From: JAJYSO01 sp964579505
Lineage (GTDB): Bacteria; Bacteroidota; Bacteroidia; Flavobacteriales; Flavobacteriaceae
Direction: 5' to 3'
Length of the DNA: 64,000 nt
NCBI GenBank assembly: GCA_964579505.1
Contig: CAZOGC010000011.1
Location: 6,170 to 70,169, forward strand
Part shown: positions 51,082 through 59,292 of the stretch, piece after piece
Layout of the letters: every line of letters begins with the position of its first letter
Numbering within the stretch: the first letter of the stretch is position 1
Position numbers and translations under genes: made by a program
The notes under the pieces: model-generated
Seen by the model: only the letters and a program-made list of their open reading frames with translations
Told to the model about the DNA's origin: nothing
Database searches by the model: none

Positions 51082-52404
51082 CTAAAAAGTAATAGTTTTA
51101 AAACGATTGTTCTTTTTTCGCAGATAATGTTGAATAATATGGCGTGCTTCAGGAGTGTCTTTCATAGGAGTGAGCAAATTGCGAATAATTTCAGGAGAGC
51201 GGATTTGGAAATTTAAATCAAAGTAAGCCATACCTTTAAAAGTCCCCTTTTCTATAAGGAGTGCACTTTTTTCTTCCGGAGTTCGCCCCGGACCAATTAA
51301 GAGTTTGTTTTTATGGCGTAAGCTGTACTCATCAATAAATTTTTTAACACGTTGGTTATACACTTCCGGTGATTCTTTGAGAGCGTTTTTTCCTTTTTGT
51401 AAGCCGGAAAGAACAGGGTTTAAGTTAAAATTAGCTACGGCCTCTTCGAGAAATTTTTTTCCATGGCTTAGCTGTGTAAAAGTGATGATATTGCATTTAG
51501 CCGTGCGCGTCTTACCGAGTTTTAAGTGCACGTACCCATCGTGGTCGGTAAAGTGGTATAAAGCAAACAGGGTAGTGGGCTTTTGGGCAGCTGTATTGTA
51601 TTTGGGTTTGATTTTTTTTAGAATTTCATTTTCTTTTAGTCGGGCTACTAATTCATTGCCGGTAAGATCGTAGCTGGCAGAAGCTATTTCTTGTTGTATT
51701 TTTTGAACTTTTGGGCTGTTGCCGGTAAGAAGTTGGCTAACCCGTTTACGTATGTTTTTATGAGCACCTAAATATATGATATCTCCTTCTTGGTTATGTA
51801 GGTAATACACACCCATGTCGGTTGGTAGGGAGTCTAAAATTTTTAAGAAAGCCTTTTTAACGGGAGTTTGAGGGCGTTGTTTGAGTTGGCTGCTTACAAT
51901 TTTTTTATCGGTGTCTTTGTTCAGCAGTAGTTTAAAAAGTTTTACGGTGGCTTGTGCATCGCCAATAGCGCGGTGTCTATCGGTTAATGGAATCCCTAGA
52001 TTTTTTACCAATTTACCTAAGCTGTATGAGGGCATTCCGGGAATCAATTTTTTAGACAATTCAACGGTACAAAGGGTTTTGCGTTGGTAATCGTAGCCTA
52101 ATCGCTTAAATTCTGTACGTAATAGCCGGTAATCAAATTTGGCATTATGTGCCACGATAACACAATCTTCGGTAATTTCGATAACTCTTTTAGCTACTTC
52201 AAAAAATTTAGGAGCATAGCGAAGCATGTCGTTATTAATACCGGTTAATTTTACAACAAAGGGCTGTATTTTTCGTTCCGGATTGACTAAGCAACTAAAT
52301 TGATCAACTATATTTTGTCCGTCAAATTTATAGATGGCAATCTCCGTAATGCCTTCTTCATTATATTTTCCCCCTGTCGATTCTAAGTCAACAATTGCGT
52401 ACAT
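51082..52404 (-). CDS. DEDD exonuclease fused to a GIY-YIG nuclease domain
   Basis: A 440-residue protein; the ATG at 52404 begins the exonuclease fold directly and a -7 box lies just upstream. The N-terminal 3'-5' exonuclease of the DNA polymerase III epsilon type (about 1-165) has Asp6/Glu8 in V-D-L-E-S-T, H-N-A-K-F-D-Y and H-R-A-I-G-D. A GIY-YIG nuclease domain of the UvrC type follows (about 190-270), with G-V-Y-Y-L-H and I-Y-L-G-A-H-K-N-I-R-K-R. The last part has no domain I recognise. The same pairing is known in bacterial Cho-like proteins thought to act in DNA repair. The gene is the last of a minus-strand cluster but has its own promoter. Confidence 0.9.
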   Translation of the reverse strand: MYAIVDLESTGGKYNEEGITEIAIYKFDGQNIVDQFSCLVNPERKIQPFVVKLTGINNDMLRYAPKFFEVAKRVIEITEDCVIVAHNAKFDYRLLRTEFKRLGYDYQRKTLCTVELSKKLIPGMPSYSLGKLVKNLGIPLTDRHRAIGDAQATVKLFKLLLNKDTDKKIVSSQLKQRPQTPVKKAFLKILDSLPTDMGVYYLHNQEGDIIYLGAHKNIRKRVSQLLTGNSPKVQKIQQEIASASYDLTGNELVARLKENEILKKIKPKYNTAAQKPTTLFALYHFTDHDGYVHLKLGKTRTAKCNIITFTQLSHGKKFLEEAVANFNLNPVLSGLQKGKNALKESPEVYNQRVKKFIDEYSLRHKNKLLIGPGRTPEEKSALLIEKGTFKGMAYFDLNFQIRSPEIIRNLLTPMKDTPEARHIIQHYLRKKNNRFKTITF

Positions 52405-52436
52405 CGCTATAAAATTCCGTTTACTAAAATATCCGA

Positions 52437-52444
52437 CAAATTTA
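52437..52444 (-). promoter_or_regulatory. -7 box (TAAATTTG) for the exonuclease/GIY-YIG gene
   Basis: Exact TAnnTTTG on the minus strand, 32 bp before the ATG at 52404. It rules out an in-frame TTG at 52515 as the start for this transcript. Confidence 0.55.
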
Positions 52445-52556
52445 CGGACTAACTCCGAGATATTTTTAAAATTTGAAGTAGAATGAGCTGGAGCAGATTT
52501 AGCAATCAGGCGCAAGTAGCCTATTTGAGGTAAAACGTAACAATGCTGTTTTTGTG

Positions 52557-53216
52557 CTATTGATAATTTCTTGCGCCAAATATTTTGCTGCCAATTCGTA
52601 CCATGGTAGAACCGGCTTTAACAGCAATAGGATAGTCCCCACTCATTCCCATAGAAAGAATGGTCATTTCAGGATAAGTTTTGGCAAATGAATCGAAATT
52701 TTTTTTAAGAAAACTAAACTCGTCTTGTATTTGTTTTTTGCTTTCGGTATTAGTAGCCATGCCCATCAAGCCAACAATCTTTACGTTTTCCATATTAGCG
52801 TAGGCCTCTGATGTAAGAATGTTGTTTACTTCCTCTACGTCCATACCAAACTTGCTGTCTTCTTGAGCAATTTTAAGCTGTAACAAACAGTTAATCACGC
52901 GGTTTTCTTTTTTGGCTCGTTTGTTAATTTCTTTGAGAAGTTTCATCCTATCTACCGCATGAATCAGGCTAACATACGGCGCCATATATTTTATTTTGTT
53001 GGTTTGTACATGTCCAATCATATGCCATTCAATATCTTCTGGCAACGCCTCGTGTTTACGTGTCATTTCCTGAATTTTATTTTCGCCAAAAACACGCTGC
53101 CCGGCATCATAAGCTTTTTTAATATCGCTTACCGGTTTGGTTTTAGATACTGCCACGAGGGTAACCTCTTTTGGTAACTCTTCTCGTATTTTCGCTAAAT
53201 TTTCAGTAATACTCAT
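52557..53216 (-). CDS. YggS-family pyridoxal-phosphate-binding protein
   Basis: A 219-residue PLP-binding protein of the PLPHP family, which keeps vitamin B6 levels in balance and has no known enzyme activity. The PLP Lys is in V-A-V-S-K-T-K-P (about 21-28). H-M-I-G-H-V-Q-T-N-K near 66-75, L-M-G-M-A-T-N near 149-155 and L-S-M-G-M-S-G-D-Y near 187-195 are family motifs. Length fits. It is 50 bp after the DUF1015 gene and is probably cotranscribed with it. Confidence 0.95.
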   Translation of the reverse strand: MSITENLAKIREELPKEVTLVAVSKTKPVSDIKKAYDAGQRVFGENKIQEMTRKHEALPEDIEWHMIGHVQTNKIKYMAPYVSLIHAVDRMKLLKEINKRAKKENRVINCLLQLKIAQEDSKFGMDVEEVNNILTSEAYANMENVKIVGLMGMATNTESKKQIQDEFSFLKKNFDSFAKTYPEMTILSMGMSGDYPIAVKAGSTMVRIGSKIFGARNYQ

Positions 53217-53266
53217 AGCAATTTATAGTTTAAAATTTACGATGATAAACGCCTCTTGTTAATGGC

Positions 53267-54505
53267 TTAAAACTCGTAGATGGTAATTCCACTTCGCAAT
53301 TTGGGTTCTATGTAAGTAGCTTTAGGAGGCATTTTTAAATCTTCATCTGCAATTTCTTTAATCTCATTTATAGTAGCCGGAAGCATACCAAACCCTACGG
53401 CATATTGCCCGCTGTCTATTTTTCCTTTTACGTAAGCCATCCCTTTTTTGCCTTGTGAGTAGGCAATTCGTTCATCGTTGCGCAAATCTTCTATTCCTAG
53501 AATAGGATTAAGTATGGTTTCATATAAGATTTGCACATCTAGTTTAGAGAGCGCATCGGTTATTTTATACTTGTATTTGCGTAGGTAAAGCGAATAAAAT
53601 TCGCCGTCTAAATACATAGTAAAATGGGTTTTTATACTAGGGCGATAGTAATCATTTCCGCGATTTTCTATACGAAAATAATCGTCTAAATGAATGAGAA
53701 ATTCTTCCTTACTCAGCCCGTTGAGATCTTTTACCAGTCGATTAAATTCATATATACGCAATTCACTTTCCGGAATGGTATAAGCCATAAAGTAATTATA
53801 AGGCTCTTCTCCGGTAAAATTGCTGTCTGCGGCTTGTAATTCTTTAGCGAGAAGAGAAGAGGAAGCCGACCGATGATGCCCGTCTGCAATATAAATTTTA
53901 TCGAGTTGTTGAAATTGGGTTTCAATCTCTTTTAGTTGAGTAGGGTTATTGATAACCCACAAGTAGTGTGTGTCTCGATAGGTGGTTGTAAACTCATATT
54001 CGGCCCGTGTCTGCTCTATGTCGGCAAATATTTTTTGTAACGTAGGATTATCGGGGTAGGTAAGCAGTACAGGCTCCGCGTTAAACCCTACTGTTTTTAA
54101 ATAATTTTTGAAGGTTATTTCTCTTTTGGCCAGGGTGTGTTCGTGTTTTTTTATACTATTATTTGTGTAATCTTGTATACTGGCGGCTCCAATTATACCG
54201 TGAAAAACTTGATTTTCTCGGTTTACAATTTTGTGCAAGTAATAAGCCGGGTTTTTATCACATAAAAACACCCCATCTTCTTTAAACTCTTCATATCGGT
54301 TTTTAACCAATTCAAAACTATGTGTGCCTGAAATTTCTTTGTTGTACTTATAGCCCGGATTAACAATGTGCAAGAAAGAAAACGGATTGGTGTCGAGCCG
54401 AGCCTTTCGTTCACTTTCGGTATAACTTTGGTAGGATCTGGCTGCAATTAGCCCCACTTTATCGCGGGTGGGGCGAATAGCTTTAAAAGGAATAATTTTA
54501 GCCAT
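53267..54505 (-). CDS. DUF1015 family protein
   Basis: A 412-residue soluble protein that matches DUF1015 along its length. Recognisable segments are F-K-A-I-R-P-T-R-D-K-V near 7-17, S-F-L-H-I-V-N-P near 43-50, Y-I-A-D-G-H-H-R-S-A-S near 204-214 and the K-L-D-V-Q-I-L motif near 322-328. The D-G-H-H-R motif looks like an active or nucleotide-binding site. The activity of the family is not established to my knowledge. It starts 11 bp after the 3-hydroxyacyl-CoA dehydrogenase gene. The tight packing hints at a shared pathway, perhaps a small-acid route, but that is inference. Confidence 0.92.
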   Translation of the reverse strand: MAKIIPFKAIRPTRDKVGLIAARSYQSYTESERKARLDTNPFSFLHIVNPGYKYNKEISGTHSFELVKNRYEEFKEDGVFLCDKNPAYYLHKIVNRENQVFHGIIGAASIQDYTNNSIKKHEHTLAKREITFKNYLKTVGFNAEPVLLTYPDNPTLQKIFADIEQTRAEYEFTTTYRDTHYLWVINNPTQLKEIETQFQQLDKIYIADGHHRSASSSLLAKELQAADSNFTGEEPYNYFMAYTIPESELRIYEFNRLVKDLNGLSKEEFLIHLDDYFRIENRGNDYYRPSIKTHFTMYLDGEFYSLYLRKYKYKITDALSKLDVQILYETILNPILGIEDLRNDERIAYSQGKKGMAYVKGKIDSGQYAVGFGMLPATINEIKEIADEDLKMPPKATYIEPKLRSGITIYEF

Positions 54506-54516
54506 AACAAAAGGTT

Positions 54517-55404
54517 TTAAAGAAATTGAGAAGCCACTTTTTCTGCTTTTTTGTGCTCGCTGTAATCATAAAATCCTTCCCCTGATTTTACGCCCTTTTT
54601 TCCGGCCAGTACCATGTTTACTAACAGTGGGCAAGGGGCATATTTAGGGTTCTTAAATCCATTGTACATTACCTCTAAAATAGAAAGACAAACATCTAAA
54701 CCTATAAAATCGGCTAATTGAAGAGGTCCCATAGGATGTGCCATTCCCAATTTCATAACGGTGTCTATTTCTTGTACACCGGCTACGCCATTGTACAATG
54801 TTTCAATAGCTTCATTAATCATAGGCATTAATATTCGATTGGCTACAAAGCCGGGATAATCATTGGCTTCAACCGGCACTTTGTGTAAGTCTTTGGCTAT
54901 GTTTACGACAGTTTGAGTGGTTTCTGTGGAAGTACTGTATCCGCAAATAATTTCTACCAGTTTCATCATAGGAACCGGATTCATAAAATGCATGCCAATC
55001 ACTTTGTCCGGACGGGCAGTTGCCGCCCCAATTTTGGTAATAGAGATAGAACTGGTGTTAGAGGCTAAGATGGTATTGGGTTTGCACAGGGTCTCTAACT
55101 GCCTAAAGATGTCGAGTTTTATACGTTCGTTTTCGGTAGCTGCTTCAACCACCAATTCGGCTCCTTGTACTCCTTTTGCTAAATCAGTATACGAAGTAAT
55201 ATTATTTAAGGTATCAGCTTTATCTTCTTCAGTAATTTTTTCTTTTTTAACCATACGGTCTAAGTTGCGGGCAATGGTCGTAATGCCTTTTGCTAGACTT
55301 TCTTCAGAAATATCGATTAAGTTTACGTTATAACCGCATTGGGCAAAGGTATGAGCAATGCCGTTTCCCATCGTTCCGGCACCGATTACTGCTATATTTT
55401 TCAT
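54517..55404 (-). CDS. hbd: 3-hydroxybutyryl-CoA dehydrogenase
   Basis: A 295-residue NAD(P)-dependent enzyme interconverting 3-hydroxyacyl-CoA and 3-oxoacyl-CoA. Rossmann motif G-A-G-T-M-G-N-G at 7-14. The catalytic segment is H-F-M-N-P-V-P-M-M-K-L-V-E near 139-151 (His, Glu), with N-T-S-S near 116-119. F-V-A-N-R-I-L-M-P near 185-193 and the C-terminal G-E-G-F-Y-D-Y are further hallmarks. It is a single-function enzyme without a hydratase domain. It is 6 bp after the Gfo/Idh gene in the same operon. Confidence 0.93.
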   Translation of the reverse strand: MKNIAVIGAGTMGNGIAHTFAQCGYNVNLIDISEESLAKGITTIARNLDRMVKKEKITEEDKADTLNNITSYTDLAKGVQGAELVVEAATENERIKLDIFRQLETLCKPNTILASNTSSISITKIGAATARPDKVIGMHFMNPVPMMKLVEIICGYSTSTETTQTVVNIAKDLHKVPVEANDYPGFVANRILMPMINEAIETLYNGVAGVQEIDTVMKLGMAHPMGPLQLADFIGLDVCLSILEVMYNGFKNPKYAPCPLLVNMVLAGKKGVKSGEGFYDYSEHKKAEKVASQFL

Positions 55405-55410
55405 GGATTT

Positions 55411-56403
55411 TTATTTTGGAGTTTTTTCTAATTGATATTGGATATCAAAGTTTTCAATAATTTTATTGGCTACGTTTAGCGCATCTGCTCCCTGTTGTAG
55501 TGTAACTTTTGGGGTTGTATTGTTTTCAATGGCATCAGCCAAACTTTCTAGTTCATCTAGTATGGCATTATTTTCGATTACTTCAGGATTGTCAAAATAA
55601 ATTTGTTTTTTAATGCCTTCGGCATTTTGCAAAATCATGGCAAAATCATCCGGGTTTTCAGGCGCATCTTTCATGCGTACTACTTCACATTTTTTATCAA
55701 GAAAATCGATTGAGATATAAGCATCTTGTTGAAAATACCGTTGTTTGCGCATGTTTTTAAGAGAAATTCGACTGGCCGTAAAATTAGCTACACAACCGTT
55801 TTCAAATTTTACACGGGCATTACAAATATCCGGTGTTTTACTGATAACCGATACACCGCTAGCGTGTATATCAACTACCTTAGATTGTACTACGCTGAGT
55901 ACGGCATCAATATCGTGAATCATTAAATCTAACACCACCGGAACATCTGTTCCTCTGGGGTTAAATTCTGCTAACCGATGTGCTTCAATAAACATAGGGT
56001 GGTCTATTTTAGCAGCTACTGCCTGAAAGGCCGGGTTAAACCGCTCTACGTGGCCTACTTGTCCTTTTAATCCTTTTTGTGTGGCCAAATTCATTAAAAT
56101 TTGTGCCTCCTCGTAGGTATATGTAATAGGCTTTTCTACAAAAATGTGTTTACCTGCCAGCAAGGCTTCTTTTGCAATTTTAAAATGTGACAGCGTAGGG
56201 GTAACAATATCAACCACATCTACAGCCTCTATTAACGCTTCTGCAGAGTCAAAAAGAGTATAATCACATTTTTGAGCTAGTTCTTTTGCAGATGTTGTAT
56301 CGAGATCGAAAAAGCCAACCAGCTCATATCGTTTAGATTGTTGAGCTAAGCGCAGGTGTATTTTTCCTAAATGGCCTGCTCCTAAAACGCCAATTTTTAG
56401 CAT
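55411..56403 (-). CDS. Gfo/Idh/MocA family oxidoreductase
   Basis: A 330-residue NAD(P)-dependent dehydrogenase. Rossmann motif G-V-L-G-A-G-H-L-G at 5-13; F-V-E-K-P-I-T near 92-98 carries the Lys-Pro pair of the family; V-L-D-L-M-I-H-D-I-D near 158-167 holds the catalytic Asp/His. The family acts on sugars, inositols and UDP-sugars; the substrate is not deducible. It leads the minus-strand cluster running through hbd, DUF1015 and yggS. A -7 box lies at 56420-56427. Confidence 0.9.
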   Translation of the reverse strand: MLKIGVLGAGHLGKIHLRLAQQSKRYELVGFFDLDTTSAKELAQKCDYTLFDSAEALIEAVDVVDIVTPTLSHFKIAKEALLAGKHIFVEKPITYTYEEAQILMNLATQKGLKGQVGHVERFNPAFQAVAAKIDHPMFIEAHRLAEFNPRGTDVPVVLDLMIHDIDAVLSVVQSKVVDIHASGVSVISKTPDICNARVKFENGCVANFTASRISLKNMRKQRYFQQDAYISIDFLDKKCEVVRMKDAPENPDDFAMILQNAEGIKKQIYFDNPEVIENNAILDELESLADAIENNTTPKVTLQQGADALNVANKIIENFDIQYQLEKTPK

Positions 56404-56419
56404 ATAGATTTATTTTCCA

Positions 56420-56427
56420 CAAAAGTA
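56420..56427 (-). promoter_or_regulatory. -7 box (TACTTTTG) for the Gfo/Idh-hbd-DUF1015-yggS cluster
   Basis: Exact TAnnTTTG on the minus strand, 16 bp before the ATG at 56403. Confidence 0.55.
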
Positions 56428-56586
56428 CCATTTTTTTAAGAATGTAACTTGAAAGCTAAAGAATGAATACAGGGTATTGATATACAATTGTTTAGCTGTT
56501 TTATTGAAGAGGTGTGGTTGCCAGTTTTTTAGAATAACCGGAATTATAAATGGGTATTGGGAGTACTGCCAACCCAAAATATACTG

Positions 56587-56594
56587 TATTTTTG
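56587..56594 (+). promoter_or_regulatory. -7 box (TATTTTTG) for the DUF6913-dapA genes
   Basis: Exact TAnnTTTG, 17 bp before the ATG at 56612. A much earlier in-frame start at 56477 would lie upstream of this promoter and is rejected. Confidence 0.55.
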
Positions 56595-56611
56595 ACGCAA
56601 TAGCTACAATT

Positions 56612-57133
56612 ATGTTTTACGGGTTAAGAAAAAAGACAGCTCAAAAGAAAATTTTGCAAGCCTGCATGAGCCATCAGCCGAAAGGGGTTAAAAAAGTAAA
56701 AAATATTGGGATTATTGTTGATCCGATGCTTTTTGAAAACCCCGAAGAAATGAAGACACTTTTGCGTGCGTTTAAGCCCATAAGTAAATTTATAAAAATG
56801 ATTGCGGTAGAAATAAAAGCCTCGCAATCACCAATTATATATGATGATTTGGTATTTGTAGATAGGCAAGTGAGTTGGCTCGGAAAATTTAAGTCCGAAA
56901 CCGATGCGTACACCTTTCAACAACAGTCTTATAGCTTGCTTATTAATTACTTTACCAATCCGTCGTTACCGCTGTTATTACTCAGTGCAGAAACCCGTGC
57001 AGATTTAAAGATAGGCTTTCCTACAAAATATCCTGATATAAATGATTTGAACATAGTGGTTAATCCAACAGAAATTAATAGGTTTGTACTTGAAATTCAA
57101 AACTATTTACCCAAAATAAATCAGCCAATATGA
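56612..57133 (+). CDS. DUF6913-like conserved Bacteroidota protein
   Basis: A 173-residue soluble protein beginning M-F-Y-G-L-R-K-K. A basic N-terminus is followed by N-I-G-I-I-V-D-P-M-L-F (about 28-38) and a C-terminal Asp/Asn-rich segment D-L-N-I-V-V-N-P-T-E (about 145-154). I recall this type being called DUF6913 in flavobacterial genomes, where it sits directly before dapA. Its stop overlaps the dapA start by 4 bp (ATGA), so the two are coupled. No motif points to a function. Confidence 0.72.
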   Translation: MFYGLRKKTAQKKILQACMSHQPKGVKKVKNIGIIVDPMLFENPEEMKTLLRAFKPISKFIKMIAVEIKASQSPIIYDDLVFVDRQVSWLGKFKSETDAYTFQQQSYSLLINYFTNPSLPLLLLSAETRADLKIGFPTKYPDINDLNIVVNPTEINRFVLEIQNYLPKINQPI

Positions 57134-58005
57134 AAGATTTAAAAGGAATGGGAGTAGCCTTAATTACTCCTTTTAAAGAAGATACAACAGTAGATGTAGA
57201 AGCTTTAAAAACCTTGGTACAATTTCAGTTAAAGAATGGAGTTGATTATCTTGTGGTATTGGGTACAACCGGAGAATATGTAACCCTTACTGCAGAAGAA
57301 CGCGCATTGGTCAAACAAACGATAGTGGCTGAAAATAAGGGTAAGTTGCCGTTGGTTTTAGGAATAGGCGGAAACAATACCGCAGCTGTTTGTCAGCGTC
57401 TTCAAACAGAAGATTGCTCGGGTTATGACGCAATTTTAAGCGTATCTCCGTATTATAATAAACCTACTCAAGAAGGTATTTATCGGCATTTTAAAGCCGT
57501 AGCAGAACACTCGCCTCTTCCGGTGTTGGTGTACAACGTACCGGGACGTACGTCGTCAAATATTTTACCTGAAACAGTAGCTCGTTTGGCACGCGATTGT
57601 AATAAAATTATTGGCGTAAAAGAGGCCGCCGGAGATATTGTACAGGCAATGGAAATGATTCGCCAAACGCCGGATGACTTTTTAGTTATTTCGGGAGATG
57701 ATATGATTGCTTTACCAATGGTATTGGCCGGAGGAGCCGGAGTAGTTTCGGTTATTGGACAAGGATTTCCCAAAGAATTTTCTGAGCTTATTCACCTCGG
57801 AATGGAAGAAAATGCCACTGAAGCTTATGCGCTTCATTATAGACTGATGCCGATTATTGACCTGATTTTTGAAGAAGGAAACCCGGCAGGAATTAAGGCT
57901 GTGTTTGATAAAATGGGACTAGCTGGCTCTACCGTTCGGTTGCCATTGGTTGAAGCCACCCCTAACTTATGCACCCGAATAGATGCTTTTATAAATCAAT
58001 TTTAA
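57130..58005 (+). CDS. dapA: 4-hydroxy-tetrahydrodipicolinate synthase
   Basis: A 291-residue aldolase-type enzyme joining pyruvate and aspartate semialdehyde, the first step towards diaminopimelate and lysine. Schiff-base Lys164 in G-V-K-E-A-A-G-D; Tyr135 in V-Y-N-V-P-G-R-T; Thr46/Thr47 in G-T-T-G-E. Length fits E. coli DapA (292). It is coupled by a 4-bp overlap to the gene before. A weak GC hairpin (GCCCG/CGGGC, 58057-58073) with a later T-run could end its transcript before the bamD promoter. Confidence 0.97.
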   Translation: MKDLKGMGVALITPFKEDTTVDVEALKTLVQFQLKNGVDYLVVLGTTGEYVTLTAEERALVKQTIVAENKGKLPLVLGIGGNNTAAVCQRLQTEDCSGYDAILSVSPYYNKPTQEGIYRHFKAVAEHSPLPVLVYNVPGRTSSNILPETVARLARDCNKIIGVKEAAGDIVQAMEMIRQTPDDFLVISGDDMIALPMVLAGGAGVVSVIGQGFPKEFSELIHLGMEENATEAYALHYRLMPIIDLIFEEGNPAGIKAVFDKMGLAGSTVRLPLVEATPNLCTRIDAFINQF

Positions 58006-58105
58006 TTACACTCTCTTGATAAATACACCTGATTTTAAGGTTTGTAGGGAGACTACGCCCGTAGAAAGCGGGCAATAGGAATTTTTTTAATAGAACAGAA
58101 AACAG

Positions 58106-58113
58106 TACTTTTG
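58106..58113 (+). promoter_or_regulatory. -7 box (TACTTTTG) for bamD
   Basis: Exact TAnnTTTG; a T-rich stretch 17 bp upstream could serve as -33. Transcription would begin near 58120, which excludes an ATG at 58118 and supports the ATG at 58133. Confidence 0.6.
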
Positions 58114-58132
58114 CAAAATGTTTTTTAGAACG

Positions 58133-58942
58133 ATGAAAAAAATAGGAATCCTTTTTATGTTAGCGTTGATATTGGGCGCTTGTGGACCGTATCAGGAAGC
58201 GTTAAAAGGAGACGCCATAAAACCCAAGTATGATTTGGCCCTTCAATATTATAAAGAAGGATTACAAAACGGTAAAAAAGCACGATTGCGTCGTGTGCTT
58301 CGATTGTTAGAGCAAATTTTGCCACAATACAGAGGAAAAGCACAAGGAGAAAAGTTGACGTTTATGTATGCCAATACTTTTTATCATTTAGAAGATTATT
58401 ATAATGCGTCCTATCAATTTCAGCAGTTTATAAAAGAATATCCCAAAAGTAAAAAAGTAGAAGAAGCAGCTTTTAAAAGTGCTAAGGGGCATTATTATAA
58501 CTCTCCGCGTTATAGTTTAGACCAAACAGAAACGCACAAGGCCATTGACATGCTGCAGAATTATATTACACGTTATCCGGCAGGAAAACATGTAGGAGAA
58601 GCCAATCAAATTATTGCAGCGTTACGGGTTAAACTAGAAAAGAAAAGTTTTGAAATTGCCCGACTGTATTATGTACAAGAAGATTGGAAAGCGGCCGTTG
58701 CCTCTATGGAGAATTTTATAAATGAAAATCCGGGTTCTCCTTTTATGGAAAGAGCCTATTACTACCGAATGAAAGCAGAACATACCTTAGCTGTAAACAG
58801 TTTTAGAGATGTTATGAAAGAGCGATTAGAAAAGACAGAAAATTATGCGGATGCCTATATAAAATATTTTCCTAAAGGAAAATATATAGACGATGCAAAG
58901 ACGATTAACGAAGATGTAACCCAACGTTTAAAAGATTTTTAA
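58133..58942 (+). CDS. bamD: Outer-membrane assembly lipoprotein BamD
   Basis: A 269-residue lipoprotein (lipobox L-G-A-C, Cys about 17) made of TPR-like helix pairs (F-M-Y-A-N-T-F-Y-H-L-E-D-Y-Y-N-A, then F-I-K-E-Y-P-K-S, Y-I-T-R-Y-P-A-G, F-I-N-E-N-P-G-S). This matches BamD, the essential partner of BamA in inserting beta-barrels into the outer membrane. The ATG at 58133 gives the clean signal peptide and fits the promoter. It leads a run bamD, rpoZ-like, coaBC, DUF4835 on one strand. Confidence 0.94.
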   Translation: MKKIGILFMLALILGACGPYQEALKGDAIKPKYDLALQYYKEGLQNGKKARLRRVLRLLEQILPQYRGKAQGEKLTFMYANTFYHLEDYYNASYQFQQFIKEYPKSKKVEEAAFKSAKGHYYNSPRYSLDQTETHKAIDMLQNYITRYPAGKHVGEANQIIAALRVKLEKKSFEIARLYYVQEDWKAAVASMENFINENPGSPFMERAYYYRMKAEHTLAVNSFRDVMKERLEKTENYADAYIKYFPKGKYIDDAKTINEDVTQRLKDF

Positions 58943-58954
58943 TTATTCAAAATT

Positions 58955-59290
58955 ATGAATATAGATTTTAAAAACAGCAATGCTCCTGAAAGCACTATCA
59001 CCATTGATAAAAATGCGATTGATGCACAGACTGGTAACCTTTATGAAGCAATCTCTATTATTGCAAAGAGAGCCACGCAAATTAATTCTGAGATCAAAAA
59101 AGAATTGCTAGAAAAATTAGATGAATTTGCTACCTATACCGATAACTTAGATGAAGTTTTTGAAAACAAAGAGCAAATAGAAGTATCTAAATTTTATGAA
59201 GGCTTACCTAAAGCGCATGCACTTGCTGTAAGAGAATGGCTAGACGGTAAAATTTACTATCGAAATACAGATACTTCAGAAATTAAATAA
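58955..59290 (+). CDS. rpoZ: RNA polymerase omega subunit-like protein (RpoZ, Bacteroidota form)
   Basis: A 111-residue protein in the standard slot between bamD and coaBC. The omega-like core is G-N-L-Y-E-A-I-S-I-I-A-K-R-A-T-Q-I-N at about 28-45. This resembles the omega signature of a helix ending in R-A-x-Q-I. A C-terminal extension (E-V-S-K-F-Y-E-G-L-P-K-A) is special to this phylum. Omega helps assemble and stabilise RNA polymerase. It starts 12 bp after bamD and ends 2 bp before coaBC, so the three are cotranscribed. Confidence 0.85.
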   Translation: MNIDFKNSNAPESTITIDKNAIDAQTGNLYEAISIIAKRATQINSEIKKELLEKLDEFATYTDNLDEVFENKEQIEVSKFYEGLPKAHALAVREWLDGKIYYRNTDTSEIK

Positions 59291-59292
59291 CG

